From positions 372,001 through 436,000 of the forward strand of contig NZ_BLKW01000004.1 of assembly GCF_010723305.1 (NCBI RefSeq): a DNA stretch of 64,000 bases, written 5' to 3'. This document shows positions 1-13,114 of the stretch, piece by piece; position 1 is the stretch's first letter, and every line of letters starts with the position of its first letter. The position numbers were made by a program, and so were the translations under genes. The DNA is from Mycobacterium botniense (lineage in GTDB: Bacteria > Actinomycetota > Actinomycetes > Mycobacteriales > Mycobacteriaceae). The notes below the pieces were generated by a model. That model searched no databases, was not told the origin of the DNA, and saw only the letters and a program-made list of their open reading frames with translations.

Positions 1-168
1 GGGTGGTCGGTACTGGGCATGCCCGCAGCGTAAGTCCAACCGGCGTCGCCGTCAGGCAGGCACGCCCGATTCCGCGGGGTGCCCGACCTCGCGACACACC
101 CGGGCAGGCACGTTGATGAATGTCACACGGCACCGCATATCTGCAGTACGTGACTGTGCGGCCGGGCT

Positions 169-187
169 TCTCAGTGAAAGCTCAGTC
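169..187 (+). promoter_or_regulatory. Candidate MprA box upstream of sigE
   Basis: Two direct 8-bp copies, TCTCAGTG (169-176) and GCTCAGTC (180-187), are separated by 3 bp, giving 19 bp in all. That is the layout described for the MprA response-regulator box: two loosely conserved 8-bp direct repeats. MprAB is known to activate sigE in M. tuberculosis. The site lies 43 bp before the chosen sigE start, where an activator would sit. Seen: the repeat. Inferred: MprA binding. The rest of 1-229 carries no gene and is probably the sigE promoter region. Confidence 0.5.
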
Positions 188-229
188 GGGTCACATACCG
201 ACCACACGCCGGTAGGCGACCGTAGTTGC

Positions 230-1006
230 ATGGAACGCGCCGACAGCTGGGACGGGAATACCCCGTGGGAGCTGCGCGTTACGCGCGGTGACCAACTGTC
301 GATCAGTTACGGCAGGCCCGATTCGGAGGATCCGATCATCACCACACTCATGAGCCCGACCAGTATGTCGCATCCTCAGCGGCGCCGCGACACGGACTGG
401 GTGGAGTCATCCGAGGAACTATTCGGCACCGCCGTGTTCGACGCGACCGGTGACAAGGCCACGATGCCGTCCTGGGATGAGTTGGTGCGCCAGCACGCCG
501 ACCGGGTATACCGGTTGGCCTACCGGCTCTCGGGCAATCAGCACGACGCCGAAGATTTAACCCAAGAGACCTTTATCCGGGTGTTTCGATCGGTTCAGAA
601 CTACCAGCCCGGAACATTCGAAGGCTGGCTGCACCGCATCACCACGAACCTGTTTTTGGACATGGTGCGTCGACGTGCACGCATTCGCATGGAAGCGTTG
701 CCAGACGATTACGATCGGGTGCCCGCCAGCGATCCCAACCCCGAGCAGATCTACCACGATTCGCGCCTTGGGCCCGACCTGCAGGCGGCCCTGGATTCGC
801 TGCCGCCGGAGTTCCGCGCCGCAGTGGTGTTGTGCGATATCGAAGGCCTGTCCTACGAGGAAATCGGTGCGACGCTGGGCGTGAAGCTGGGGACGGTACG
901 CAGCCGCATCCACCGGGGCCGCCAGGCGCTGCGCGACTATCTGGCCGCTCATCCGGCGCACGATGCGCGTCCCGATGTGCCGGGAGCGACGGTCAACCCC
1001 GCATAA
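230..1006 (+). CDS. sigE: ECF RNA polymerase sigma factor SigE
   Basis: Extracytoplasmic-function sigma factor that directs RNA polymerase to envelope-stress genes (surface, heat and oxidative stress), orthologue of Rv1221. Region 2 begins near [18 protein letters not shown] and continues through the AEDLTQETF motif. Region 4 is the helix-turn-helix around [23 protein letters not shown] 230 gives 258 residues, against 257 in M. tuberculosis. The frame stays open back to 113, and internal ATGs at 350 and 365 (before SPTSMSHPQ) match the shorter SigE isoforms known in M. tuberculosis, so several starts may be used. rseA, its anti-sigma factor, follows at 1148. Identity is near certain; the start is less so. 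Confidence 0.95.
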   Translation: MERADSWDGNTPWELRVTRGDQLSISYGRPDSEDPIITTLMSPTSMSHPQRRRDTDWVESSEELFGTAVFDATGDKATMPSWDELVRQHADRVYRLAYRLSGNQHDAEDLTQETFIRVFRSVQNYQPGTFEGWLHRITTNLFLDMVRRRARIRMEALPDDYDRVPASDPNPEQIYHDSRLGPDLQAALDSLPPEFRAAVVLCDIEGLSYEEIGATLGVKLGTVRSRIHRGRQALRDYLAAHPAHDARPDVPGATVNPA

Positions 1007-1147
1007 CCGGACAAGGCGGGGTCGCGGTGGTGGATCGGCTTCAGCACCACTGTGCGGGTCTGGCCGGCTGTGTGATGGGTGCTCATGCATCAGGCCGCGC
1101 GCTACATTCGAGGTACGCACGTGGAGGTGGGGTGGAAAGGAGCTGTC

Positions 1148-3102
<1,955 letters not shown>

Positions 3103-3510
3103 ATGTTCGCGAATGTGGGCTGGGGCGAAATGCTCGTGCTGGTGGTGCTCGGGCTGGTGATCCTCGGCCCCGAACGGCTTCCCGGGGCGATCCGCTGGAC
3201 GGCGAACGCGGTACGGCAGGCGCGTGACTATCTCAGTGCTGTGACCAACCAGCTGCGTGAGGACATCGGACCCGAGTTCGACGAATTGCGCGAACCGTTG
3301 AGTGAGTTGCACAAACTGCGCGGACTGACGCCGCGCGCGGCGCTGACCAAGCATTTACTCGACGGTGACGACTTCTTGTTCCCTGCTACCTTCGACCGGC
3401 CCGATGGCGTCTCACCGAAATCTGCACCCTCGCCGGCAGAGCATCCGTCAGCGCCGACACCTCACCAGTGGGTCGAAGGCCCCGCCCCGTTTGATACCGA
3501 CGCGACGTAG
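3103..3510 (+). CDS. tatB: Sec-independent translocase protein TatB
   Basis: Component of the twin-arginine translocation receptor complex that recognises folded Tat substrates at the membrane. The protein (135 residues; Rv1224 has 131) shows the standard TatA/B plan: a very short periplasmic N terminus, one transmembrane helix (about residues 8-21), the FGPERLP-type hinge ([10 protein letters not shown]), then an amphipathic helix and a polar tail. ATG 3103 directly abuts the htrA stop TAA with no gap, so translational coupling is likely. A hairpin at 3527-3542 lies just beyond its stop. Confidence 0.95.
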   Translation: MFANVGWGEMLVLVVLGLVILGPERLPGAIRWTANAVRQARDYLSAVTNQLREDIGPEFDELREPLSELHKLRGLTPRAALTKHLLDGDDFLFPATFDRPDGVSPKSAPSPAEHPSAPTPHQWVEGPAPFDTDAT

Positions 3511-3526
3511 CGCGGCGGCGATACGG

Positions 3527-3542
3527 GCCGCAGGTGTGCGGC
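3527..3542 (+). terminator. Candidate terminator hairpin between tatB and mrp
   Basis: GCCGCA (3527-3532) and TGCGGC (3537-3542) form a perfect 6-bp stem around the loop GGTG. It lies 17 bp after the tatB stop in the short gap between two convergent genes. No U-tract follows, as is common for mycobacterial terminators. In H37Rv this gap holds Rv1225c to Rv1228; no remnant of them is visible here. Confidence 0.4.
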
Positions 3543-3601
3543 AACGTTAAACCAAGCCCGTACCCGGCCGGCGCGATCTGGCCGCGGCAGGAGTCCGGCA
3601 G

Positions 3602-4756
3602 TCAACGCCGAGTGGGATCCAGCCCCAGGGGCATGCCAGCCAAGCCGCGGCGACGCGAGGACAAGCCATCAGCAATGCCGACCAGTTCCTTGCTCACCGG
3701 GGAGTCAGGGGCGCTCAGCACGATCGGTGTGCCGGCATCACCCGCCGCGACCAGCGCAGGGTCGAGCGGGACCTGTCCCAGTAGCGGTACCTCGGCGCCA
3801 ATAGCGCGCGACAGGCGTTCTGCGACCTGTCGGCCGCCACCCTCGCCGAACACCGGCAGCTTCGAGCCGTCCGGCAACGCCAGCCACGACATGTTTTCTA
3901 CGACGCCCACAACGCGTTGGCGGGTCTGTAGCGTGATGCTGCCGGCGCGCTCAGCTACTTCGGCTGCGGCAAGTTGTGGTGTGGTCACCACGAGGATTTC
4001 CGCGTTGGGAATCAGCTGGGCCACCGAGATGGCGACGTCGCCGGTGCCCGGCGGCAGATCGAGCAGCAGCACATCCAGATCGCCCCAGTACACATCGGCC
4101 AGGAACTGCTGCAATGCCCGGTGCAGCATCGGGCCGCGCCAGATCACCGGCGTGTTGCCCTGCGTGAATTGCGCAATCGAGATGACTTTCACGTCATGGG
4201 CTATCGGCGGCAGGATCATCGACTCCACCTGGGTGGGCCGGTCGGTGGTACCCATCATGCGGGGGATGGAGTGGCCGTGGATATCAGCGTCGAGCACGCC
4301 GACCGACAGGCCGCGTGCCGCCATTGCCGCAGCGAGGTTCACTGTGACGGTGGATTTGCCGACACCGCCTTTACCGGAGGCAACCGCGTATACCCGCGTC
4401 AACGAGCCGGGCTGTGCGAACGGAATGACGGGCTCGCGGGCATCGCCCCGCAATTTCTTCCGCAGCTCGGTGCGCTGCTCGTCACTCATCACGTCCAGGC
4501 CGACCTGCACCGCACCGGTACCGGGAACGTCTGCGACCGCGTTGGCGACGCGTTCGGTGATCTCGGACTTTTTCGGGCAGCCGGCGATGGTCAAGTAGAT
4601 CTCGACGTTCACGTTGCCGCTGGCGTCGACGTCGACACTTTTGACCATCCCGAGTTCGGTGATCGGGCGGCGCAGCTCAGGGTCGATCACCTTGGCGAGC
4701 GCGGCACGAACAGCGGAGCTCAAGCCCTCGGCGGAATCGGGGGTTCTGGACATCAC
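3602..4756 (-). CDS. mrp: Mrp/ApbC family iron-sulfur carrier ATPase
   Basis: Orthologue of Rv1229c (390 residues; 384 here), a P-loop ATPase thought to assist Fe-S cluster assembly and transfer. An N-terminal MIP18/DUF59 domain (about 10-90) is followed by the ATPase domain with the deviant Walker A motif SGKGGVGKST and the DVLLLDLPPGTGD motif. The stretch ENMSWLALPDGSKLPVFGEG lacks the CxxC motif that bridges a cluster in most Mrp/Nbp35 proteins, and the M. tuberculosis protein, as I recall, lacks it too. GTG 4756 is followed at once by ATG 4753, and either could be the start. It is convergent with tatB. Confidence 0.93.
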   Translation of the reverse strand: MMSRTPDSAEGLSSAVRAALAKVIDPELRRPITELGMVKSVDVDASGNVNVEIYLTIAGCPKKSEITERVANAVADVPGTGAVQVGLDVMSDEQRTELRKKLRGDAREPVIPFAQPGSLTRVYAVASGKGGVGKSTVTVNLAAAMAARGLSVGVLDADIHGHSIPRMMGTTDRPTQVESMILPPIAHDVKVISIAQFTQGNTPVIWRGPMLHRALQQFLADVYWGDLDVLLLDLPPGTGDVAISVAQLIPNAEILVVTTPQLAAAEVAERAGSITLQTRQRVVGVVENMSWLALPDGSKLPVFGEGGGRQVAERLSRAIGAEVPLLGQVPLDPALVAAGDAGTPIVLSAPDSPVSKELVGIADGLSSRRRGLAGMPLGLDPTRR

Positions 4757-4789
4757 CGCCGAGTGTAGGCGTCCCCGAATGCCCGCTGG

Positions 4790-6100
4790 TCAGTTGCCGG
4801 CACCGGGCACCGGGCCGTTGGCCGCCGGCGGGGCGAAAGGCGGTTCGGGGGGCAGCGGCGCGGGTGGTGCGAACGGCGGAGGTGGCATTGCCGCCGACGG
4901 CGGCGGGCCGGCCCACGGCGGTTGCCAGGCCGCCGGCGGCGGATTCTGCGACTCGATGCAGATCAATGTGCATGACGACGGCGTCTGGGTGGGCCGTGGC
5001 AGCCACGGCCACAGCGGTGACTGGCCGGTGAGTGGAGTCGGCCCCAGGTCGATCAGCGGCGACCGGACCATGGGGTCGTTAGACGGCAGTCCATGGATGT
5101 TCAGCGGCAGCCCCGGGCCGATCCCCTCGGGGTTCTCCAGGTGTATGTCGCCCAGCGGCGGCGGAGGCCCGATCAGCGGGGGCAGGTCGACCGGAACCAC
5201 GCCAGTGGCATAGGCGGCGGCCCAGCCCAGGACGTTCTGGGCATAGGGCATGGAGTTGTTGTAGCGCAAAATCGCGGCCATCACCTGCGACGGATCACGC
5301 AGGTTGAGCCCTCCGCTGCACAGGTAGCGGGCGGCGGCCAGCGTGGAGTCGAAGAGGTTCTGCGGGTCGGCTCTCCCATCGCCGTCGCCGTCGGACGCGT
5401 ACCGCGCCCACGTTCCGGGTAGGAATTGCATCGGCCCCATTGCGCGGGCGTAGACCACCCGGCCGCCGACGTTGCTTTGGACGACGATGGCGTTACCCGG
5501 CAGCGTGCCGTCGAGTGCGGGACCGTAAATCGGCCAGATCGCGGTGCCGTGGACGTCGGTGGCGCCACCGTTTGCGTGCATCGATTCGATGCGTCCGATC
5601 CCGGCCAGCAGGTTCCAGCTGATTCCGCAGCCTGGTTCCGACGCGGCCATTATCCGCTCAGCATTGCGGTAGGCGCTGAGCGCTACCATCGGAATACCCA
5701 GGGCGCCAGGCGAATTCACCACGACCGGCGGCGGAGGAGCCGATGTGGTAGCTGCTGCGACGTGGAGGGTCCGCAATGGACGGCGGACCGCGATTATCGC
5801 CGGGCCCGAGCGGTCGACCGGGGAAGACGCGACCGCGGCCATCGGAGTGATCGGGGTGCCGTGCACTGCGGCGGCCTCCGCGGGAAATCGGGGGGCCGCC
5901 GCGCCGACAGCGCCGGCGAGAACCAGCGGAGTGATCACGGCCATCCCGAATAAAGGCGTTTGTGTCACACGGGTCAGACGCTGCTGCAACGGAATCCACA
6001 TGCCCGCACCGAAGGCTGATATGTTCCGCAGCACGCGGCGTACTCCTCGCCGCACCGCTGGGAATGCCGGGTGTGCACCCCAGCCTGGCCTTATGCGCAC
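4790..6100 (-). CDS. Exported transglycosylase-like (lysozyme-fold) membrane protein, Rv1230c-like
   Basis: Orthologue of Rv1230c. The N terminus carries one hydrophobic segment (about residues 52-72) that would anchor or export it. The central part (about 150-300) resembles the MltB/SLT-type lytic transglycosylase fold: LLAGIGRIES holds the likely catalytic Glu, followed by GPMQFLPGTWARY and ILRYNNSMPYAQNVL. The last 100 residues are a low-complexity Pro/Ala tail. A role in peptidoglycan cleavage is inferred from the fold. GTG 6100 has GAGGA 7 nt upstream, which supports the long form; ATG 6001 is an alternative. Confidence 0.82.
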   Translation of the reverse strand: MRIRPGWGAHPAFPAVRRGVRRVLRNISAFGAGMWIPLQQRLTRVTQTPLFGMAVITPLVLAGAVGAAAPRFPAEAAAVHGTPITPMAAVASSPVDRSGPAIIAVRRPLRTLHVAAATTSAPPPPVVVNSPGALGIPMVALSAYRNAERIMAASEPGCGISWNLLAGIGRIESMHANGGATDVHGTAIWPIYGPALDGTLPGNAIVVQSNVGGRVVYARAMGPMQFLPGTWARYASDGDGDGRADPQNLFDSTLAAARYLCSGGLNLRDPSQVMAAILRYNNSMPYAQNVLGWAAAYATGVVPVDLPPLIGPPPPLGDIHLENPEGIGPGLPLNIHGLPSNDPMVRSPLIDLGPTPLTGQSPLWPWLPRPTQTPSSCTLICIESQNPPPAAWQPPWAGPPPSAAMPPPPFAPPAPLPPEPPFAPPAANGPVPGAGN

Positions 6101-6274
6101 TCGATCGTCCTCGGTAGGTGAGCCCTATCAGGCGCTGGTGGAATCATGTTGGGCCTCATGGACTAGGTCACCATACATAACACTTGACGGTTGGTGGCAG
6201 CAATCGTTGACTCCGTGCTGATCGGGCGCGGGACCTGAGCCACTCCGAGGCGGGTCTGGCCACCAAACCGGGTC

Positions 6275-6820
6275 TCATCCCCGTTTTTTGGCGCGATGGT
6301 CGGCACCATCAGCGGAACGTATCGCCGCGGTATGCGGTTTTTCCGGCTGCAGATTCGTCAGCAGGGTCCGCAGGTCTTCCAGTTCCCGGCGCAGGTATTC
6401 CCGGGTCTTTGCCACATCGCCGATGGCCAGTCGCAGCGCGGCCAGTTCGCGTGCCAGGTATTCGGTGTCGGCTTTGGTCTGTGCGGCGCGCCGGCGGTCT
6501 TCTTCGAGCGCAACGCGGTCCCGGTTCTCCTGCCGGTTCTGTGCCAGCAATATCAACGGAGCGGCATAGGCGGCCTGGGTGGAGAAAGCCAGGTTAAGCA
6601 GGATGAAGGGGTAAGGATCCCAGCGCAGGGTGGTCGCGCAGACATTCAGCGCGATCCAGGCCACTACCACGACGGTCTGCAACAGCAGGTAGCGCCCCGT
6701 CCCGAAGAATCTCGCTATGGACTCGGTGATTTGCCCGACGGCCTCGGGGTCCACCCGGGGCGCCTGCAGTCGCGACGTGCGGGGAGTGTAGAGGCGTTGC
6801 CGCGACAAGGATTTGGTCAC
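6275..6820 (-). CDS. DUF1003 family membrane protein, Rv1231c-like
   Basis: DUF1003 protein of 181 residues, close to the 180 of Rv1231c. Two transmembrane helices (LLLQTVVVVAWIALNV and PFILLNLAFSTQAAYAAPLI, about 45-95) carry the family's AFSTQAAYAAP signature. A charged C-terminal helix is rich in RE/EL repeats and likely coiled coil. Function is unknown. GTG 6820 overlaps the stop of the upstream CBS-domain gene by 4 nt (GTGA), and GGAG lies 6 nt before it. The two are translationally coupled, which suggests they work together at the membrane, possibly in Mg2+ handling; that is inference. Confidence 0.85.
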   Translation of the reverse strand: MTKSLSRQRLYTPRTSRLQAPRVDPEAVGQITESIARFFGTGRYLLLQTVVVVAWIALNVCATTLRWDPYPFILLNLAFSTQAAYAAPLILLAQNRQENRDRVALEEDRRRAAQTKADTEYLARELAALRLAIGDVAKTREYLRRELEDLRTLLTNLQPEKPHTAAIRSADGADHRAKKRG

Positions 6821-8109
6821 GACGGGCTCCCGGCGGGGTAAAGGTGCTCGTCGTCCTGGGTGCGCCAGTCATGCGGGAGCAAGTGATCGAGCACATCGTC
6901 GACGGTCACCGCTCCCAGCAAATGGCTCTCGTTGTCGACCACCGCCCCGCAGACGAGGTTGTAAGCCGCGAAGTAGCGGGTTACTGCGGCCAGCGGGGTC
7001 TCTGGCAACAGGCTGGGCAGGTCGGTGTCGACAATTCCGCCCACGAGTGTGGCCGGTGGCTCACGCAGCAACCGCTGCAGGTGCACACAACCCAGGTAGC
7101 GGCCGGTGGGGGTGGCAGTCGGTGGGCGCACGACGAACACCAGGGATGCCAGCGCGGGGGTGAGGTCGGGGTCACGAGCTCGGGCGAGAGCCTCGGCGAC
7201 CGACGTGTCCGGAGTCAACGCGACCGGCTCTGAGGTCATCAACCCTCCGGCGGTGTTGGGAGAGTGTTTCAACAGCCGGCGCACCGGGTCGGATTCTCCG
7301 GGGTCCATGCGGCACAGCAATGCCTCGGCCTCGGTCGGACTCAGGACGCGCAGCAGGTCGGCGGCGTCGTCGGGATCCATCGCCCCCAACACATCGGCGG
7401 CGCGTTCGCTGCCCAATTGCACCAGCACCGCGGTCTGATCCTCATCGGGCAGCTCCTGCACGATATCGGCCAGTCGTTCGTTGTCGAGTGCCGTGAGAAC
7501 CTCGTAACGGCGCTTGGGCGGAAGTTCGCGGATTGCTTCGGCCACTTCGACGGGGCGGCGGCCCTCGAACTGCTGGAGCAGCTGGGTCACACCTTGGCCC
7601 GGCATCGCCAGTGCCGACGGCGTCAGCCCCTGCACGTGCTGCCAGTCGACGACGTAGACGGAGCCCCGTCGCCGCAATCGTCGACGGCTACGGACCGCAA
7701 CCTTGGTCACCACCCAGTCACGCGTCCGGGCCTGCTCGATGCCCACGTCGGTGATGACGACGTCAGCGCCGGCCAATTGCGGCAGTCCGGGGTCACTGAT
7801 CCGCACCGGGGTGTCGAGCACCTGGCCGAGAACCAGCACCTCACCGGGCCGCTGCTCATAGCGGCGCAGCGAGAGGCTGGCGGTGTTCAATGTCACCGCG
7901 TGGGGCTCGATCGCGGCGACCCGCAGAATCGGCACGAAAATACTGCGGCGGGTTGCCAAGTCGATCACCAGCCCCAAAACCCGCGGTTGCTGGCGGACGA
8001 TGCTGATGCTGATGACAACATCACGGACGCGTCCAAATGACTCACCGAGCGGACCCAGGACCAGCATTCGCGCGAGCCGCGCCACGTACACCCTGTCGAC
8101 CGCTCCCAT
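6817..8109 (-). CDS. MgtE N-domain and CBS-pair protein, Rv1232c-like
   Basis: Orthologue of Rv1232c (435 residues; 430 here from ATG 8109). The N-terminal part (about 1-170) has a barrel-like region. It is followed by an MgtE intracellular N-domain of alpha-helical repeats (EAIRELPPKRRYEVLTALD, then ADVLGAMDPDDAADLL) and a CBS domain pair (about 300-420). There is no MgtE-type membrane channel, so this is a sensor-like half of an MgtE magnesium transporter, perhaps acting with the coupled DUF1003 protein. The frame stays open far upstream, but the family N terminus and the divergent gene at 8134 fix the start near 8109, leaving only 24 bp between the two genes. Confidence 0.85.
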   Translation of the reverse strand: MGAVDRVYVARLARMLVLGPLGESFGRVRDVVISISIVRQQPRVLGLVIDLATRRSIFVPILRVAAIEPHAVTLNTASLSLRRYEQRPGEVLVLGQVLDTPVRISDPGLPQLAGADVVITDVGIEQARTRDWVVTKVAVRSRRRLRRRGSVYVVDWQHVQGLTPSALAMPGQGVTQLLQQFEGRRPVEVAEAIRELPPKRRYEVLTALDNERLADIVQELPDEDQTAVLVQLGSERAADVLGAMDPDDAADLLRVLSPTEAEALLCRMDPGESDPVRRLLKHSPNTAGGLMTSEPVALTPDTSVAEALARARDPDLTPALASLVFVVRPPTATPTGRYLGCVHLQRLLREPPATLVGGIVDTDLPSLLPETPLAAVTRYFAAYNLVCGAVVDNESHLLGAVTVDDVLDHLLPHDWRTQDDEHLYPAGSPS

Positions 8110-8133
8110 GGATGCCAGAGTAGGAGTGAAAGG

Positions 8134-9105
8134 GTGGATAACACGTATCGGCCCCGCAGAACCTGCCTCTCGGTTCCCGGCAGTAGCCAGAAGATGATCG
8201 ACAAGGCTAAAAGCCTGCCCGCCGATGAGGTTTTTCTCGACCTCGAGGATGCCGTCGCACCAGAGGCTAAGGGGCCCGCCCGCACCCGGGTAGCGCAAGC
8301 GCTGGCCGAGTCGGGTTGGGCCGGACAGCTGCGCGGCGTTCGGGTTAACGGCTGGGCGACGCCATGGACCCACGCCGATGTCATCGAAGTGGTGTCCACC
8401 GTCGCCGCCACCCCCGGCGGGCAACTCGACGTCGTCGTGTTGCCGAAAGTCTCCGACGTCTCCCATGTGCAGGCACTCGACTTGCTGTTGACCCAGCTGG
8501 AGACCATCCACGGGCTCCCGGTCGGTGGGATCGGGATCGAAGCGCAGATCGAGAACGCCGCGGGCCTGACGAACGTGAACGCTATCGCGGCCGCACCCCG
8601 GGTGCAGGCGCTGGTGCTGGGCCCTGCCGATCTGATGGCAAGTCTCAACACGCGCACGCTGGTTGTCGGTGAGCAACCCCCCGGATACGACGTCGGTGAC
8701 GCCTACCACTATGTGCTGATGACGATTCTGGTGGCCGCGCGCGCACACGGTGTGGCGGCGATTGACGGGCCATACCTCAAGGTCCGTGATATCGAAGCGT
8801 TCCGGCGGGTAGCGGGGAGGTCGGCGGCGCTCGGCTATGACGGGAAATGGGTGCTGCATCCCGATCAGATCGCCGCGGGCAACGAGATATTCACGCCCAG
8901 CCAGGCCGATTATGACCGCGCGGAGTTGATCCTGGAAGCCTATGCATGGCATACCTCCGTGGCGGGCGGCGCGCGGGGGGCGGTCATGTTCGGTGATGAG
9001 ATGATCGACGAGGCCAGCCGCAAAATGGCCCAGGTGATAGCCGCCCGGGGCCGCGCGGCAGGCCTGCAGCGCCAATCGGGACCGTTCGTGCCGCCGAGCG
9101 GATAG
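8134..9105 (+). CDS. HpcH/HpaI (CitE-like) CoA-ester lyase
   Basis: 323-residue TIM-barrel enzyme of the HpcH/HpaI aldolase and citrate-lyase beta family, resembling L-malyl-CoA or beta-methylmalyl-CoA lyases. Visible: RTCLSVPGSS N terminus, the acidic metal-binding FLDLEDAVAP, the metal-ligand EAQIENAAGL, LGPADLMASL, and the C-terminal GYDGKWVLHPDQ signature. Likely reaction: reversible C-C cleavage of a malyl-CoA-type thioester; the substrate cannot be told from sequence. GTG 8134 has AGGAG at 8122-8126. H37Rv has no such gene between Rv1232c and Rv1233c. The 24-bp divergent gap means the promoters of both genes must lie inside each other's coding regions or overlap. Confidence 0.85.
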   Translation: MDNTYRPRRTCLSVPGSSQKMIDKAKSLPADEVFLDLEDAVAPEAKGPARTRVAQALAESGWAGQLRGVRVNGWATPWTHADVIEVVSTVAATPGGQLDVVVLPKVSDVSHVQALDLLLTQLETIHGLPVGGIGIEAQIENAAGLTNVNAIAAAPRVQALVLGPADLMASLNTRTLVVGEQPPGYDVGDAYHYVLMTILVAARAHGVAAIDGPYLKVRDIEAFRRVAGRSAALGYDGKWVLHPDQIAAGNEIFTPSQADYDRAELILEAYAWHTSVAGGARGAVMFGDEMIDEASRKMAQVIAARGRAAGLQRQSGPFVPPSG

Positions 9106-9126
9106 GTGCCGGTGATGCCGTCGCCG

Positions 9127-9780
9127 CTAGGGGGCCCCGAGGTGGTGCCGTGCATACATTGCGATGATGAGCCAGACCAGCAGCGTCGCAACTCCGACCA
9201 CGATGCCCGCGACGGCTAACCCGTAACCCTCCTGGCGGACCTGCTTGATCTGGTTGAGTGCGACCGCGCCCAGCACAATTCCGACAATCGAGCCGATACA
9301 GGTGAGCAGGCCAATGCACGAGCTGACCAGTGCGGCGATCGCCAGCGTATTGGTCCCGGACGGCTGGGGCTGACCGTAGCCACCCGGATAGGGCGGTGCC
9401 GGATAGCCGCCCGGATAGGGTTCGCCGTAGCCGGGTGGATACCCCGGCCCGTACTCCGGCGGCCGGGGCTGGCCGTACTCCGGCGGTCCGGGCGGGAACA
9501 TGGAGCCGTATCCGGGCTGTTCCGGGTATCCCGGCGGTGGGTACCCGGCGGGCGGCGGGTACGCGGGCGGGTAGCCCGCTGCCGGATAGGTGGGGTGCGC
9601 AAAGTCGGGTGTCGAGGCAGCCGACGGAGGCGCAAACCCCGGGGGTGGCTCAACGCCCGGAGCGGGGGGAGGCTCAGCGGGCGGGGCTTCCGGCCCGGCT
9701 TGTGCCGGGGTCTGCTCAGCTGGGGGCTGGTTAACGTTGTCGCGCGCCTTATCGCCCGAGTCGCCGCCGGGAACTGTCAT
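9127..9780 (-). CDS. Proline/glycine-rich DUF4190 membrane protein, Rv1233c-like
   Basis: Orthologue of Rv1233c. Residues 1 to about 135 are low-complexity Pro/Gly/Tyr repeats (GYPPPGYPEQPGYG type). The last 80 residues hold two transmembrane helices around SCIGLLTCIGSIVGIVLGA and VAGIVVGVATLLVWLIIAMY, joined by the QIKQVRQEGYGLAVAG loop, a DUF4190 layout. Function is unknown; proline-rich cytosolic tails on such proteins are often interaction regions. ATG 9780 is divergent from the next gene. Confidence 0.85.
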   Translation of the reverse strand: MTVPGGDSGDKARDNVNQPPAEQTPAQAGPEAPPAEPPPAPGVEPPPGFAPPSAASTPDFAHPTYPAAGYPPAYPPPAGYPPPGYPEQPGYGSMFPPGPPEYGQPRPPEYGPGYPPGYGEPYPGGYPAPPYPGGYGQPQPSGTNTLAIAALVSSCIGLLTCIGSIVGIVLGAVALNQIKQVRQEGYGLAVAGIVVGVATLLVWLIIAMYARHHLGAP

Positions 9781-9797
9781 GCGTTCAACCTAGCCTG

Positions 9798-9885
9798 GGG
9801 AGGATGCGGGCCGCACAGCGGGCCGAGCAGAAACCGGGCAGGTCGCGCGCCTCGTGACGACGAGGGCCGCACGGGCCGGCCGAAG
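9798..9885 (+). repeat. Two degenerate MIRU-like units
   Basis: The gap between divergent genes holds GAGGATGCGGGCC...CCGGGCAGG (9798-9842) and a second looser copy around 9854-9885 (GTGACGACGAGGGCC...). Both recall the unit of the tandem array at 19700, which shares the GATGCGGGCC and CCGGGCA blocks in the same order. The match is by eye and imperfect, so this is a tentative call. Confidence 0.3.
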
Positions 9886-9910
9886 TAGCCCACCTCGCCG
9901 AGACAATCGG

Positions 9911-9920
9911 GCAAGCTTGC
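9911..9920. repeat. 10-bp perfect palindrome before the Rv1234-like gene
   Basis: GCAAGCTTGC is a perfect palindrome 57 bp before the chosen start at 9978. It may be an operator half or chance. Confidence 0.2.
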
Positions 9921-9977
9921 TTAGCGGCAGTCAACCGGCAGATGAATCGTTGAGCCCGGCAGAGGAGAATGAGATCT

Positions 9978-12995
<3,018 letters not shown>

Positions 12996-13114
12996 GTACC
13001 GCAGCACCGATCCGGGCTACTGGGCGGGTCGGCGCAGAGGCAGGTCCTCAGGGCGCGCCCCGCAACCGCGCGGGCGGGGTTGCTGCACCATCCCGGCAAC
13101 AGGCGGGGGTTGCC

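Noticed and set aside
6817..9075. 752-codon minus frame joining the CBS-domain gene to DNA under the CoA lyase
   Set aside because: Residues before position 8109 are the antisense of the CitE-like lyase, which has clear family motifs. The real start is ATG 8109.
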